Assembly: GCA_902786745.1 (NCBI GenBank)
Contig: CADADR010000004.1
Span: 1 to 64,000, forward strand
Direction: 5' to 3'
DNA from: an uncultured Bacteroidia bacterium
GTDB taxonomy: Bacteria > Bacteroidota > Bacteroidia > Bacteroidales > F082
Length of the DNA: 64,000 bases
Part shown: in pieces, positions 1 through 9,009 of the stretch
How positions within the stretch are numbered: the stretch's first letter is position 1
How the letters are laid out: the number at the start of each line of letters is the position of its first letter
Position numbers and translations under genes: made by a program
The notes under the pieces: model-generated
What the model was told of the DNA's origin: nothing
What the model saw: the letters and a program-made list of their open reading frames with translations, nothing else
Databases searched by the model: none

Positions 1-3000
1 GCCAGCGATGCCGGTGGTACCGTCCTGCTCGTAGACGTGGCCGCTCACGTTGCCGCGGCCGGAGACCTTCACGTTCACGGTGTTCGAAGGAGCGGATTCA
101 CCCTCGTCGTACACGGCGGTGACATAGTAGGTGTAACCATTCATGTTGTACTCCAGAGGACCGTCGGTGAAGGTGGTGTTGCTGATGTTGTTCACCTGAG
201 TGTTACCAATCAGTTCACCATCACGATACACATTATAGAAACGATAGGTGCGGTCGACAACAGCCGTCCAGTTGAGGACGATCTGTTCGTCGTCGAACAC
301 GGTCTCGTCGACAGCGGTCAGGTTCTGCGGGACGTTGAGGTGGGTGGTGAAGCCCCAGATCGGGCTGCTCACGCCCTCCGGGCAAGCGGTGTTGTTGAAC
401 TCGACATGCCAGAAGTAGTTGGTGTTGTTCCACAGGTTGCGGACAGTGTAGCTGTTGGCCATATCGGTGCTGAAGCCGCCATCCTCTGGATAAATGATCG
501 TCTGCGGGTGGTTGGGATCCGGGTAGTAGGTGCTACCGAACACCAGTCTCCAACCGGTGGCATATTCAGGAACCATCCAACGCAGGGTCACGCTGGCGGG
601 CTCGATTTCGTCCTCGTCGTCGGCAGGAACCGGGTTGAAGGCAAAGCCTTCGGCCTCGATAGCCGGGCAAGGCATCTCGTCGATGTTGATGTAGACAGTG
701 TAGTCAGCCTGCGTAGCAGAGGCAACCAGATAGTAGGTGCCAGCAGTCAGGCCCAAGTCGGTGATGACCGGACCAGCGCATGCGCTTGAACCACTACCAG
801 GAGTGATGTCGAGCTGGATGTTGGAACGGTAAGTGTACGTCGCCTTGCTGCCGCCATAGGTGGCCAAGTTGTACGGATCCGGGCAGCTGCTATCGCTGTA
901 ATAGCGCAGAGCCATGTTAGCCGAGCCGGGCGACGTGGTCTGACGCCAGGTGTAGCTCGTTCCCGGATAACCAGAGGTGCCATCGAAGAAGGCCACCATC
1001 AGGTTGCTAGTGCCGTCGTAATAGAACGGGGTGTCGAGGTTGAAGGTATACCAACCAGCGGCGGTCGGGGCGATGCTGCCCGTCCACACGATGTCACCCA
1101 GTTCGAGAGGCTCACAATCAGTGGTGGAAGTAAACGAGCTGCGCTCCACGTTCTTCATGTACATCGTCACGTTGTTGGCGGTGTAGGCAGTGCCGTAGTT
1201 GTAGTAGAAGCTGATGCTGTTGATGGTACCGGCAGTGCCGATTTCGTCAGCAGTGTAGATCTGCTCCGTGCAGCTGTAGTTGAAGTAGTTGTCGATGGGG
1301 AAGTAGTAAGTCGTTCCCGTACCATCGCCAATCTCCACGACGTCGCGGTCAGCGCGGTCGCCACGGTTGCCACCCTTCATGATGACGTTCGGACGAGTCG
1401 TGCTCGTGTACATCGTGTTGGCAATCGTCGGATCATAGGCACCGCTGTCCTGATAACGATAGGACATAGCATTGAAAGGCAACGAGCCAGTGGCTTGCCA
1501 GCTCACAGAACTGTTATATACGCCATTGTTGCGTTGGCAGTAGATCAACACGTTGCTGTGGCCGTCCCAACTGAAGGTGCCCTCGTTGAAGACAAACTCG
1601 TTCCAGCCGATGGCGGGAGTCATGGCACCGGTATAGACCTTGGTCATGCCAGTGACAATGTGAGAGGTCGTCGTCAGAGCTTCATCTTCCACATTGGCCA
1701 TCCAGATGGTGATACCCTGCTGGTTGTAGCCAGGAGCATTGGTGGCATACCAGCTCAAGCTGGTCATCGGGGCGGTGGTCACACCGGCCTCAGCCAGTTC
1801 AGCAGCGAGGAAGAGGTTCTCAGCAATGCAGTAGTTGTAGAAGGTGTAGAAGGGGAAGTAGGTAGTAGTGGTAGTACCTTCACCGATCTGAACCTCAAAC
1901 GGAGTGGCAGCAGCGCCACCACCGGCAGCGCTAAGGCCAGTGTAGTTGTTAGTAGCCATGGGGCCGCCTTCGCCGTAGAAGTCCTCAGTGTAGAGGGCCA
2001 CCTTGCCGTTTTCGGCAGTCGAATCAACCCAAGCGCTGATGATCACGTCGTTCTCAACCGTGAACTTGTAGACGGCATCCTCACCTTCCGGAATCTCGGG
2101 GAAGGGCAAGGTGTAGTCGTTGTGAAGCACGGTAGGCGTAATCTCCGAAGGAATGCCTTCGTAGGTGAAGCCAGGAGCGATGGTGCCGAGGTCGTAAGCC
2201 ACCTCAACCACATCGGGGCATTCGGGAGTGTAGAGCTCAACCATGACGGGCCAGATGTGAGCGGCGCGGTTGCCTTCGGTGATGGCAACAAACTGACGCT
2301 CGATGACACCAGCCTCGGTGCCGTTGCAAGCCAAGGTCAGTTCAACGTCGGCGTTGGGAGCCACATGGAAGGGCAGCTCTTCGCCTTCAACAGTGAACAT
2401 ACCGTCGCTGGGCGTGAAGTCCAGAACGGTCACAGTGTAGTTGGGACCTTCGCTGTACATGGTGAAGTTGAAGGGTTCCATCCAAGCGTTGGCAGGACGA
2501 ACACCCATGTTCAGCGTGTCGATGATTTCCTCTTCACCGTCCATGTACTTGACATGCAGCTTGTCTTCGAAGCCGCCGCCACCACCACCTTCGGTAGTGA
2601 TGCTCATTCTCAACACGTTCTTGGAAGTCGTTGTGTAACCAGAAACGCCAGGAGTAGTAGGATCGAAAACGGTACCGTCACGATAGGCATAAATGGCTTG
2701 GTTGCCGTCGGCAGCAAGGGTGTTGCCATAGGCGCCACTGCTCCACGAGCCAGTCACATCCTGGACACAGAGGACCAAGTTGCCACTGCCAGTGTACTCA
2801 AAAGGCGTGCTGAGGTTAATCGTGGTCTCAGTATAACTACTGATGCCACTGGCCAAAGTGATTGAGCCAACCAAGTCGCTTGACGACATGCTCACCCAAT
2901 CGCCACCGGCGAAAGCGTTCACGTTTGCTTCCTTCAGGTAGAAGTTGAGGTTACGGGCGTAGCTGGAGGTGTTCTGCAGCCACATGGTCAAGGAGTTGAT

Positions 3001-3738
3001 CGTACCACCCACGCCGATTTCATCGGCAGTGTAGATCTGCTGCGTCAGCGAGTACTCGTACAAGGAGTACGTGGGCAGATAACTGCTGCTTGTCGTAGAG
3101 GTGGGATCACCAATCGTCACTTCAACAGTTTCGCCGCCGCCGCCACCAGCCGTGATGTCGATCTGGATGTTGGCACGGTAGTTCTGCACGTACGTAGTTC
3201 CGCTGAAGGAACCCATGTTGTACGGATCGGGGTTGGCCGAGTCGCTATGACCCGAGATCAAACCACCGGTGACTGAGGTGTAGTAGAAGTAACGCGTGCT
3301 GTAGCCCGAGGTGTACTCGTGCATACCGATCATCAGGTTGCTCGTACCGTCGTATTGGAACGGCGTGTTAAGCGTGATGGTCGTCCAACCATTGTTGAAA
3401 GTCACGGTGCCGCTAAACACCATGTCGGAAGCCGTAACAGGCTCCCAATCCGTGTTGCCCGAGAAGTTGGTTCTCGTGACATTCTTCATGAACACGTCCA
3501 CCTGATTGGTCTGGGAGTCCGTGCTCGACATGTTGAAACTGATGGCATTGATGGTGCCGGCAGTTCCAATCTCGCTGGCAGTGTAAACCTGCTCAACGAA
3601 GGAGTAGCCCCAAAGGCTGTTGTACGGAGCATAATAAGTAGTGCCCGTTCCATCGCCAATGGTAACTACCTCAGCCTTTGCCACACCCATGAAGGCGAGC
3701 AAAAGCATCATCATCAAAGAAAATACTTTCTTTTTCAT
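1..3738 (-). CDS. Large secreted repeat protein with Fn3-like domains (partial, C-terminus beyond window)
   Basis: The frame stays open from the ATG at 3738 to the window edge (1246 codons, no stop), so this is the N-terminal part of a larger protein. Residues 1 to about 22 (MKKKVFSLMMMLLLAFMGVA) form a signal peptide. About 170-residue modules starting near residues 24, 206, 612 and 800 repeat the pattern IGDGTGTTYYxP...YTADEIGxxGTINSISF...TPFxYDGTSNLMI. Gly-rich linkers separate some of them. Residues ~1040-1125 and ~1135-1225 look like fibronectin type III domains (PASVTLRW, NLTAVDE...VLNWTA). The last residues (GNVSGHVYEQDGTTGIAG) look like the start of a carboxypeptidase-regulatory-like domain. 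Such proteins in this phylum are usually T9SS-exported surface or extracellular proteins; the sorting domain would lie off the window. The function is unknown; an extracellular peptidase or adhesin is possible. Confidence 0.85.
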   Translation of the reverse strand, partial: MKKKVFSLMMMLLLAFMGVAKAEVVTIGDGTGTTYYAPYNSLWGYSFVEQVYTASEIGTAGTINAISFNMSSTDSQTNQVDVFMKNVTRTNFSGNTDWEPVTASDMVFSGTVTFNNGWTTITLNTPFQYDGTSNLMIGMHEYTSGYSTRYFYYTSVTGGLISGHSDSANPDPYNMGSFSGTTYVQNYRANIQIDITAGGGGGETVEVTIGDPTSTTSSSYLPTYSLYEYSLTQQIYTADEIGVGGTINSLTMWLQNTSSYARNLNFYLKEANVNAFAGGDWVSMSSSDLVGSITLASGISSYTETTINLSTPFEYTGSGNLVLCVQDVTGSWSSGAYGNTLAADGNQAIYAYRDGTVFDPTTPGVSGYTTTSKNVLRMSITTEGGGGGGFEDKLHVKYMDGEEEIIDTLNMGVRPANAWMEPFNFTMYSEGPNYTVTVLDFTPSDGMFTVEGEELPFHVAPNADVELTLACNGTEAGVIERQFVAITEGNRAAHIWPVMVELYTPECPDVVEVAYDLGTIAPGFTYEGIPSEITPTVLHNDYTLPFPEIPEGEDAVYKFTVENDVIISAWVDSTAENGKVALYTEDFYGEGGPMATNNYTGLSAAGGGAAATPFEVQIGEGTTTTTYFPFYTFYNYCIAENLFLAAELAEAGVTTAPMTSLSWYATNAPGYNQQGITIWMANVEDEALTTTSHIVTGMTKVYTGAMTPAIGWNEFVFNEGTFSWDGHSNVLIYCQRNNGVYNSSVSWQATGSLPFNAMSYRYQDSGAYDPTIANTMYTSTTRPNVIMKGGNRGDRADRDVVEIGDGTGTTYYFPIDNYFNYSCTEQIYTADEIGTAGTINSISFYYNYGTAYTANNVTMYMKNVERSSFTSTTDCEPLELGDIVWTGSIAPTAAGWYTFNLDTPFYYDGTSNLMVAFFDGTSGYPGTSYTWRQTTSPGSANMALRYYSDSSCPDPYNLATYGGSKATYTYRSNIQLDITPGSGSSACAGPVITDLGLTAGTYYLVASATQADYTVYINIDEMPCPAIEAEGFAFNPVPADDEDEIEPASVTLRWMVPEYATGWRLVFGSTYYPDPNHPQTIIYPEDGGFSTDMANSYTVRNLWNNTNYFWHVEFNNTACPEGVSSPIWGFTTHLNVPQNLTAVDETVFDDEQIVLNWTAVVDRTYRFYNVYRDGELIGNTQVNNISNTTFTDGPLEYNMNGYTYYVTAVYDEGESAPSNTVNVKVSGRGNVSGHVYEQDGTTGIAG

Positions 3739-4052
3739 AATGAATGGTTTTGGTTAGTAATTAGGTGAATTGAAAAGTTTCTTTGTGTGTAAATGAGAAA
3801 CGCACCAGTGCCAAAGGGCATGGTGATAACATTTTTGCTAGGCATTGTCGTAAAAAAAGAATGCATAGTAAACGCGTTTAACATTTTGTCGACATATAAA
3901 AGACTAATTACGCGCGCGTTACCCTTATATAAATTTTGCCCTCTTAGGACACTATAATTTGATTTGTAGGACAAAAAACAAAAAAAGTGGTCCAAATGAA
4001 CCACTTTTCTCTCATTTTGTCCCCAAAAGAGGACCAGAAGCACAATTTCTGC
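3739..4052. other. Intergenic region, 314 bp, no gene
   Basis: This AT-rich stretch lies between the start of the large secreted protein and the stop of the M49-like peptidase, both on the minus strand. It holds the peptidase's terminator hairpin (3971-4009). The rest should contain the secreted protein's promoter, but I find no clean TAnnTTTG box. Small open frames here have no recognisable product. Confidence 0.6.
3971..4009 (-). terminator. Rho-independent terminator of the M49-like peptidase
   Basis: On the minus strand the stem AAAAGTGGT / ACCACTTTT is followed by a T-run. It lies about 45 bases after the stop codon at 4053. Confidence 0.8.
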
Positions 4053-5699
4053 TTATTTCAGCAGCACATCGGGTCCCATGTTGTAATAGATGTCGACAGG
4101 AACACCAGCTTCATTCACGCGGTCGAGGTCAGCCTGCAGCTCAGGCTTGATGACGCTCATCTCACCCATCCAAGCCTTGACGGCCTCATAGTCACCGTCG
4201 CCTTGGTGTTGGAGGATATCGCCAGCCAGTTTCTCCACAGCGGCTTTCATCTTCTCAAAGTCAATGGCATAGCGGCCTTCTTCATTACGAACAAAGGCGC
4301 CTTCATTTTGGAAGTAATTGAAAGTAAGCATATTGGCTTTACCATGGGCACTCGCGGCACCGAAACGCACCGAGCGGAAGATGCCTGCCATGAAGGTGGT
4401 GTAGTTGTCTTCCATCGTGGTGGTCGTGTATTCACCCATCTCAGCCAGCTTGGTGACAAGATAGAGACCCAGCACGTCGGCCTTGGCCTCTTCGAGGGCG
4501 TTGTATTGGTTGCTGAGGGCCTCGCGCACAGTCCCCTTACCCGTAATGGTGTTCTTGATACCCATACCGTGGGCGGTTTCGTGGAACATCACATTGGAGA
4601 AGAAGGCATCAAACTTGATGTGTTCCATCGACTCGGGGGTCATCAGTTCCTGAGCAATGGGCATGAGGATCTTGTCGAATTTGGCTTGCATGGCGTTCTT
4701 CAGCTGAAGCTTGCGGGTGCCACGCTCAAGTTGCACACGCTCGTCGTTGGGCAGGTTGATGGCAATGGTCTTACTGTTGGCGTTGCAGTCGCCGGCGTAG
4801 TACACCACGTCGTAGGCGGCCAAGTCAACATCGCTACCCGGCACTTCCTTCTTATATTCGGCAGGCACGGGCAGTTGCTTTTGCAACTCAGGCACAAAAG
4901 CAGCATAACGGGCCAGCTGTTTGGTCCACTCCTGGTCCTTGATCAGAATAAAGGCTTCGTGGGAGGCTTTGATGCCATAACGTGCATCGGTGTAGTTCTC
5001 GATGGGGCCGATCACCATGTCGATGTTGTTGTTGCGGACATCCATCCAACGCATGTCGCTTTCCAGATAATCGTCGGTGCGAAGGGCTTTGGCGCGCAAA
5101 CGCAGATACTCTGCAAACTCCTCGTCGCCAGCGAGCTCAGAGGCGTCATCCAGCAGAGAGGCAGCCTTCTTGATCTGTTGTTCGAAGTAGTCGTGATACC
5201 ACACACATTTGAGGTTTCCTTCTTCATCGCGCACAATCATGGTGTATTGGCTGTTCTTGTCGGGATCCTCAAAGGCATTCCATTCCTCTTCAGTCATGTC
5301 GACAGGATAGAAACGGGCACCGGCAGGCTTCTCGCCAATGCCTTCCACAAAGGGCTTGTTGGCATCCAATCCGTCCCAAGGACCATAAGTGATGTTGGCC
5401 ATCTTACGCAAATCGGCGTTGTCGCCAATCTTGGCCATGAGTTCGTCCTTGTCGCCGTAGTTTTCCATCCAGAACAGATTGTCCATGATGTCGGCGGCTT
5501 CGAAGAGCAACGGGAGCATCTCACGCTCGTTCTCACTCAGATGGCTGATGTCGGTGGTCAGCGTATATTCGGCATACTTGTCCGACAGGTTGGTGGTAAG
5601 CTCTTGAACAGGCTCTTGCGTCTGCTCAACTTTCTTGTTACCGCAAGCGGCAACAGCGAAGGTTACCACAGCGACTAATGCTAAGTACTTAAATTTCAT
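4053..5699 (-). CDS. M49-like (dipeptidyl-peptidase III-type) zinc peptidase, lipoprotein
   Basis: A 548-residue lipoprotein. The start at 5699 gives a clean lipoprotein signal (MKFKYLALVAVVTFAVAAC, lipid Cys19); the upstream extension to 5738 has no signal character. A zinc site is visible: HETAHGMG at residues 373-380 (His373, Glu374, His377), followed about 25 residues later by EEAKAD, which would supply the third ligand. The order and spacing resemble family M49, which normally has HEXXGH. Here the motif is the pentapeptide HEXXH, a variant I recall for some bacterial DPP III homologues. It probably trims dipeptides from oligopeptides at the inner face of the outer membrane or in the periplasm. 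The gene starts 28 bases after the acyl-CoA dehydrogenase stop, so co-transcription is likely. It ends at a strong terminator. Confidence 0.8.
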   Translation of the reverse strand: MKFKYLALVAVVTFAVAACGNKKVEQTQEPVQELTTNLSDKYAEYTLTTDISHLSENEREMLPLLFEAADIMDNLFWMENYGDKDELMAKIGDNADLRKMANITYGPWDGLDANKPFVEGIGEKPAGARFYPVDMTEEEWNAFEDPDKNSQYTMIVRDEEGNLKCVWYHDYFEQQIKKAASLLDDASELAGDEEFAEYLRLRAKALRTDDYLESDMRWMDVRNNNIDMVIGPIENYTDARYGIKASHEAFILIKDQEWTKQLARYAAFVPELQKQLPVPAEYKKEVPGSDVDLAAYDVVYYAGDCNANSKTIAINLPNDERVQLERGTRKLQLKNAMQAKFDKILMPIAQELMTPESMEHIKFDAFFSNVMFHETAHGMGIKNTITGKGTVREALSNQYNALEEAKADVLGLYLVTKLAEMGEYTTTTMEDNYTTFMAGIFRSVRFGAASAHGKANMLTFNYFQNEGAFVRNEEGRYAIDFEKMKAAVEKLAGDILQHQGDGDYEAVKAWMGEMSVIKPELQADLDRVNEAGVPVDIYYNMGPDVLLK

Positions 5700-5727
5700 A
5701 TTCTTTGTATTTAAATTGTTTGATTTG

Positions 5728-6870
5728 TCAACATCCAATGGCTCTCGAAATCACCAAACGGAGGATTTCGGAGGTGCCTTCGCCTATCTGAAGGATGCGT
5801 TGGTCGCGGTAGAAACGTTCCATGTCGAACTCTTTGAGCAGGCCGTGACCGCCCATCACTTGGACAGCGTTGTCGCACACTTCGGCAGCCACCTCTGAGC
5901 AATAGAGTTTGGCCATGGCAGCCTCTTTGCCGAAGGGGCGGTGTTGGTCTTTGAGCCAACAGGCGTGATAGAGCAGGTTTCTCGCCGCCTCAATCTTCAC
6001 GGCCATATCGGCCAGCTTGAAGCCAACGGCTTGGAACTTGCAGACGGGCTTGCCAAACTGCACACGTTTCTTGGAATAGTCCAAAGCCATCTCATAAGCG
6101 CCTTGGGCACAGCCCAAACCCATAGCGGCGATGGACAGACGGCCCGAGTCGAGGGTAGCAAGCATAAGGTGAGAACCCTCACCTGGCTTACCCAGGATGC
6201 AGTCTTCCGACAGTTTCACGTCGTTGAACACCAGCTTTCCCGTATTGGAGGCGCGCCACATCATCTTATCATGCATGGGCGTCTGCGTAAAGCCTTCCTT
6301 CTTGTTTTCAACCAACAAGGCCGTGAACTCAGGTTTGCCATCCTTAACACCCGAAACGGCTTGCACGGTGGTGCCTAAGGAGATTGGGGTAGCGCTGTTG
6401 GTGATGAATATCTTGGACCCGTTGAGATGCCAAAACGTTCCGTCAAAATTGGCCGTGGTCTTGGTGCCACGCGAGTCGCTGCCCGCATCTTCCTCAGTCA
6501 AGCCGAAGCCCCAAAGACGGTCCTTGCACAGCTGGGGAAGGTATCTGCGCTTCTGCTCCTCGGTGCCATAATCCTTGATCGGGCCTACGCCCAAAGAATT
6601 ACTGGCAGCGATGGTGGCAGCAGTGGAGCCGTCGACACGGGCCAATTCCTCAACGGCGATGATATAGCTCAGGTTGTCTACCCCTTGGCCTCCATATTCC
6701 TTGGGCACGGTCATGCCCAAAAGGCCAAGCTCACCCATCTTGAGCGTCAAACCCACATCGAAATGCTGTTCCTCGTCGTTCTCGCGGGCTACGGGTTTCA
6801 CTTCCTGTTCGGCGAAGTCACGCACACGTTGGCGCAAGGCTTCCTGTTCTTTTGTGAGGTCGAAATTCAT
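5728..6870 (-). CDS. Acyl-CoA dehydrogenase
   Basis: A 380-residue protein of normal length for the acyl-CoA dehydrogenase family: FAD-dependent alpha,beta-dehydrogenation of acyl-CoA, with electrons going to electron-transfer flavoprotein. Visible signatures are the N-terminal helical domain, the FAD-binding stretch GFGLTEEDAGSDSRGT, the beta-domain FITNSA and the C-terminal VQVMGGHGLLKEF...IGEGTSEILRLVI. Glu364 of that last motif is in the position of the catalytic base of short-chain, butyryl- and isovaleryl-type enzymes. Chain-length specificity cannot be read from sequence alone. It lies downstream of a biotin carboxylase/BCCP subunit, a pairing seen in branched-chain or leucine degradation, so isovaleryl- or butyryl-CoA are candidate substrates (inference). 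Confidence 0.93.
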   Translation of the reverse strand: MNFDLTKEQEALRQRVRDFAEQEVKPVARENDEEQHFDVGLTLKMGELGLLGMTVPKEYGGQGVDNLSYIIAVEELARVDGSTAATIAASNSLGVGPIKDYGTEEQKRRYLPQLCKDRLWGFGLTEEDAGSDSRGTKTTANFDGTFWHLNGSKIFITNSATPISLGTTVQAVSGVKDGKPEFTALLVENKKEGFTQTPMHDKMMWRASNTGKLVFNDVKLSEDCILGKPGEGSHLMLATLDSGRLSIAAMGLGCAQGAYEMALDYSKKRVQFGKPVCKFQAVGFKLADMAVKIEAARNLLYHACWLKDQHRPFGKEAAMAKLYCSEVAAEVCDNAVQVMGGHGLLKEFDMERFYRDQRILQIGEGTSEILRLVISRAIGC

Positions 6871-6882
6871 ATTATTATAATT

Positions 6883-6951
6883 TGCGGACGCGTCATTGTT
6901 ATCAGACGCATGCGATGCGTCGTTGTTATCGGACGCATGCGATGCGTCCCT
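6883..6951. repeat. Tandem palindromic (REP-like) repeats
   Basis: Three units lie between the biotin carboxylase and acyl-CoA dehydrogenase genes. Two contain the palindrome GACGCATGCGATGCGTC (6905-6921 and within 6931-6949) and one is a shortened GGACGCGTC (6885-6893). The spacer TTGTTATC recurs. The core has 8-base arms around GCG and could form mRNA hairpins inside the operon. A related palindrome occurs at 33320-33338. Confidence 0.8.
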
Positions 6952-6956
6952 ACTGG

Positions 6957-8948
6957 TTATTCTAACTCAATTAACTGCATTTTATTATCCACCATCTGGC
7001 CTTCGGCCACAAATATCTTTTTCACTTTGGCCTTCCCTGCAGCCACAATATTGTTTTCCATCTTCATGGCTTCAACCACCATCATAATCATGCCTTCCGT
7101 CACCTCATCCCCCTCCTTGACATTAATCTTCACCACTTTGCCAGGCATAGGCGACACCAGACGCGACTTGTCGTTGACCGATTCCTTGCAGGCATAATCC
7201 AAGGTGTCGTTAAGTTGGTCGGTGCGGTAGCATCTGAAGTTAAGCCCATGGAAATTCACGATGGTCTTCTGCTCGTTGTTGACCGAGCAATAGACCGTCT
7301 CCGTCCTTCCGTTCAACATGATCTTCAGCTGCTTGTTGTCGTACGACAGGAACTCAACCGCGAACAGGCTTTCTCCCACCGTACCGCAGATTCTCCCAGC
7401 CTCAGCAGCATCAATGCTGACGGGTATCCTCTGCCCTTCCACATCCACGACAATCTGCATGTGATAGCGCCAATAGCCAATCTCTTCCCACACATTCTCC
7501 GTGTGTTGCTCAACATGACGTTTGCAGAAGTCATACATCAAAAACGAGATGGCAATATCGTTGACATTCAACAAGTCGCGACTCTGCTTCAACGCATCGA
7601 GCAAGGCCTGCTGATGTGTGGCGCAGAACGAAGTATCCAGCTTGTTGTCCAGAAAATCGGGGTTCTTTATCACCTCCCAGAGATAGGCCTTGTTGGTGGT
7701 CAGACCTTGTATGATGAATTCCTTTAAGGCTCGTTGTGCGGTTTCAATGGCACTCGCCCTGTCTTTTCCATAGCATACCAGCTTGGCTATCATGGGGTCG
7801 TAGGCCTCTGAAATGGCACAAGGGCCATCGATGCTGCTATCGACACGCGCGCCACGCACCTGAGGCTCGTGGTAGGCCGTCACTTTTCCGGGCGTGGGCA
7901 GGAAGCCATTTTCAGGGTCTTCAGCATAGATGCGCAGCTCCATGGCATGGCCTTGTGCGTGGATGGCCTCTTGGGTCCAACCCATCTCCTTGCCACGCGC
8001 AATGCGAATCTGTTCCTCCACGATATCGATCCCCGTGCGCATCTCAGTGACAGGATGTTCCACCTGAATGCGGGTGTTCATCTCAAGGAAATAGAAGTTC
8101 AGGTCCTTGTCAACCAGAAACTCCACCGTACCTGCATTGCGATAGCCGATGGCCTTGCACAGACGGACAGCTGTGTCAAACATCTGTTGACGTTTTTCCT
8201 CCGTTAGGGTTGGGGATGGCGACTCTTCGATGATCTTCTGGTAACGGCGTTGGATCGTGCATTCGCGTTCGTGCAGATGAACCACATTACCAAAATGGTC
8301 GGCCAACACCTGCACCTCGATATGACGTGGATTCTCAATATACTGTTCGATGAATACGGTACCATCGCCAAAGTATTTCTCAGCTTCGCGTGAGGCACTC
8401 TCCAAGGCATCCTTCAAAGCCTTCTTGTCCCTAACGATGTGCATGCCTTTCCCTCCGCCGCCAGCGGCCGCCTTGATAAGGATGGGATAAGGAAGCGCAT
8501 CTGCTTGACGCAGTATTTCATCGTGGCTCCCAGTGAGACCGAAAGTGACAGGTATGCCATGCTCGATGGCGATCCTACGGGATTCGATCTTATTACCCAT
8601 CAAACGCATTGAGGAGGCATCGGGGCCAATGAAGATAAGGTTATTGGCCTCACAGGCCTCCACCAGTTCTGGGCTCTCAGAGAGGAAGCCATAGCCGGGA
8701 TGGATGGCATCGGCGCCGGCATCGAGGGCGGCATCAATGATTTTACGGACGTTAAGGTAGGTCTCTTTCAAGGAGCCATTACCGAGCGGACAGGCCTCGT
8801 CGGCCATGCGACGATGCAAAGCGTTGGCGTCGTTATCGGCAAAGACCGCCACAGAAGCGATATGCAGCTTCCGCAATGTCTTGATGACACGAACGGCAAT
8901 CTCGCCTCGGTTGGCAATGAGTACTTTATGTATTCTTCTACTATTCAT
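6957..8948 (-). CDS. Biotin carboxylase / biotin carboxyl carrier subunit of an acyl-CoA carboxylase
   Basis: A 663-residue fused subunit of the PccA/MccA/AccA3 type. The biotin carboxylase half starts at KVLIANRGEIAVRVIKTL and contains the Gly-rich ATP loop KAAAGGGGKGMHIV, the EMNTRIQVEHPVTE motif and the C-terminal KLVCYG region. The last ~75 residues are the biotinyl domain, with AMKMEN; Lys629 is the expected biotinylation site. The start at 8948 is preferred: a longer frame to 8972 would begin inside the loop of the upstream gene's terminator. It carboxylates biotin with ATP and bicarbonate for a partner carboxyltransferase, but no carboxyltransferase gene is in the window. Acetyl-, propionyl- or methylcrotonyl-CoA specificity is not decidable here; the downstream acyl-CoA dehydrogenase hints at branched-chain catabolism. 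Confidence 0.92.
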   Translation of the reverse strand: MNSRRIHKVLIANRGEIAVRVIKTLRKLHIASVAVFADNDANALHRRMADEACPLGNGSLKETYLNVRKIIDAALDAGADAIHPGYGFLSESPELVEACEANNLIFIGPDASSMRLMGNKIESRRIAIEHGIPVTFGLTGSHDEILRQADALPYPILIKAAAGGGGKGMHIVRDKKALKDALESASREAEKYFGDGTVFIEQYIENPRHIEVQVLADHFGNVVHLHERECTIQRRYQKIIEESPSPTLTEEKRQQMFDTAVRLCKAIGYRNAGTVEFLVDKDLNFYFLEMNTRIQVEHPVTEMRTGIDIVEEQIRIARGKEMGWTQEAIHAQGHAMELRIYAEDPENGFLPTPGKVTAYHEPQVRGARVDSSIDGPCAISEAYDPMIAKLVCYGKDRASAIETAQRALKEFIIQGLTTNKAYLWEVIKNPDFLDNKLDTSFCATHQQALLDALKQSRDLLNVNDIAISFLMYDFCKRHVEQHTENVWEEIGYWRYHMQIVVDVEGQRIPVSIDAAEAGRICGTVGESLFAVEFLSYDNKQLKIMLNGRTETVYCSVNNEQKTIVNFHGLNFRCYRTDQLNDTLDYACKESVNDKSRLVSPMPGKVVKINVKEGDEVTEGMIMMVVEAMKMENNIVAAGKAKVKKIFVAEGQMVDNKMQLIELE

Positions 8949-8954
8949 TGTTTC

Positions 8955-8990
8955 AAAAAAGAGGACGGCCATAATGACCGCCCTCTTAGA
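8955..8990 (-). terminator. Terminator of the secreted beta-propeller gene
   Basis: On the minus strand AAGAGGGCGGTC pairs with GGCCGTCCTCTT around the loop ATTAT (two G-U pairs), then a run of T. It lies between the propeller stop (9010) and the biotin carboxylase start (8948) and helps fix that start. Confidence 0.88.
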
Positions 8991-9009
8991 TTTTAACTAT
9001 GTATCGACA

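Noticed and set aside
1495..2865. Long open frame on the plus strand (456 codons) opposite the large secreted protein
   Set aside because: The minus strand carries clear signal-peptide and repeat-module coding. The plus frame has no recognisable motif and follows from the biased codon use of the real gene.
3735..4043. 102-codon frame on the minus strand in the 3739-4052 gap
   Set aside because: It begins in the peptidase's terminator, includes the leader of the next gene and has no conserved pattern.
3987..5678. Plus-strand frame of 563 codons opposite the M49-like peptidase
   Set aside because: It is the complement of a gene with HEXXH and a lipobox. Its own translation has no family features and it starts inside the terminator.
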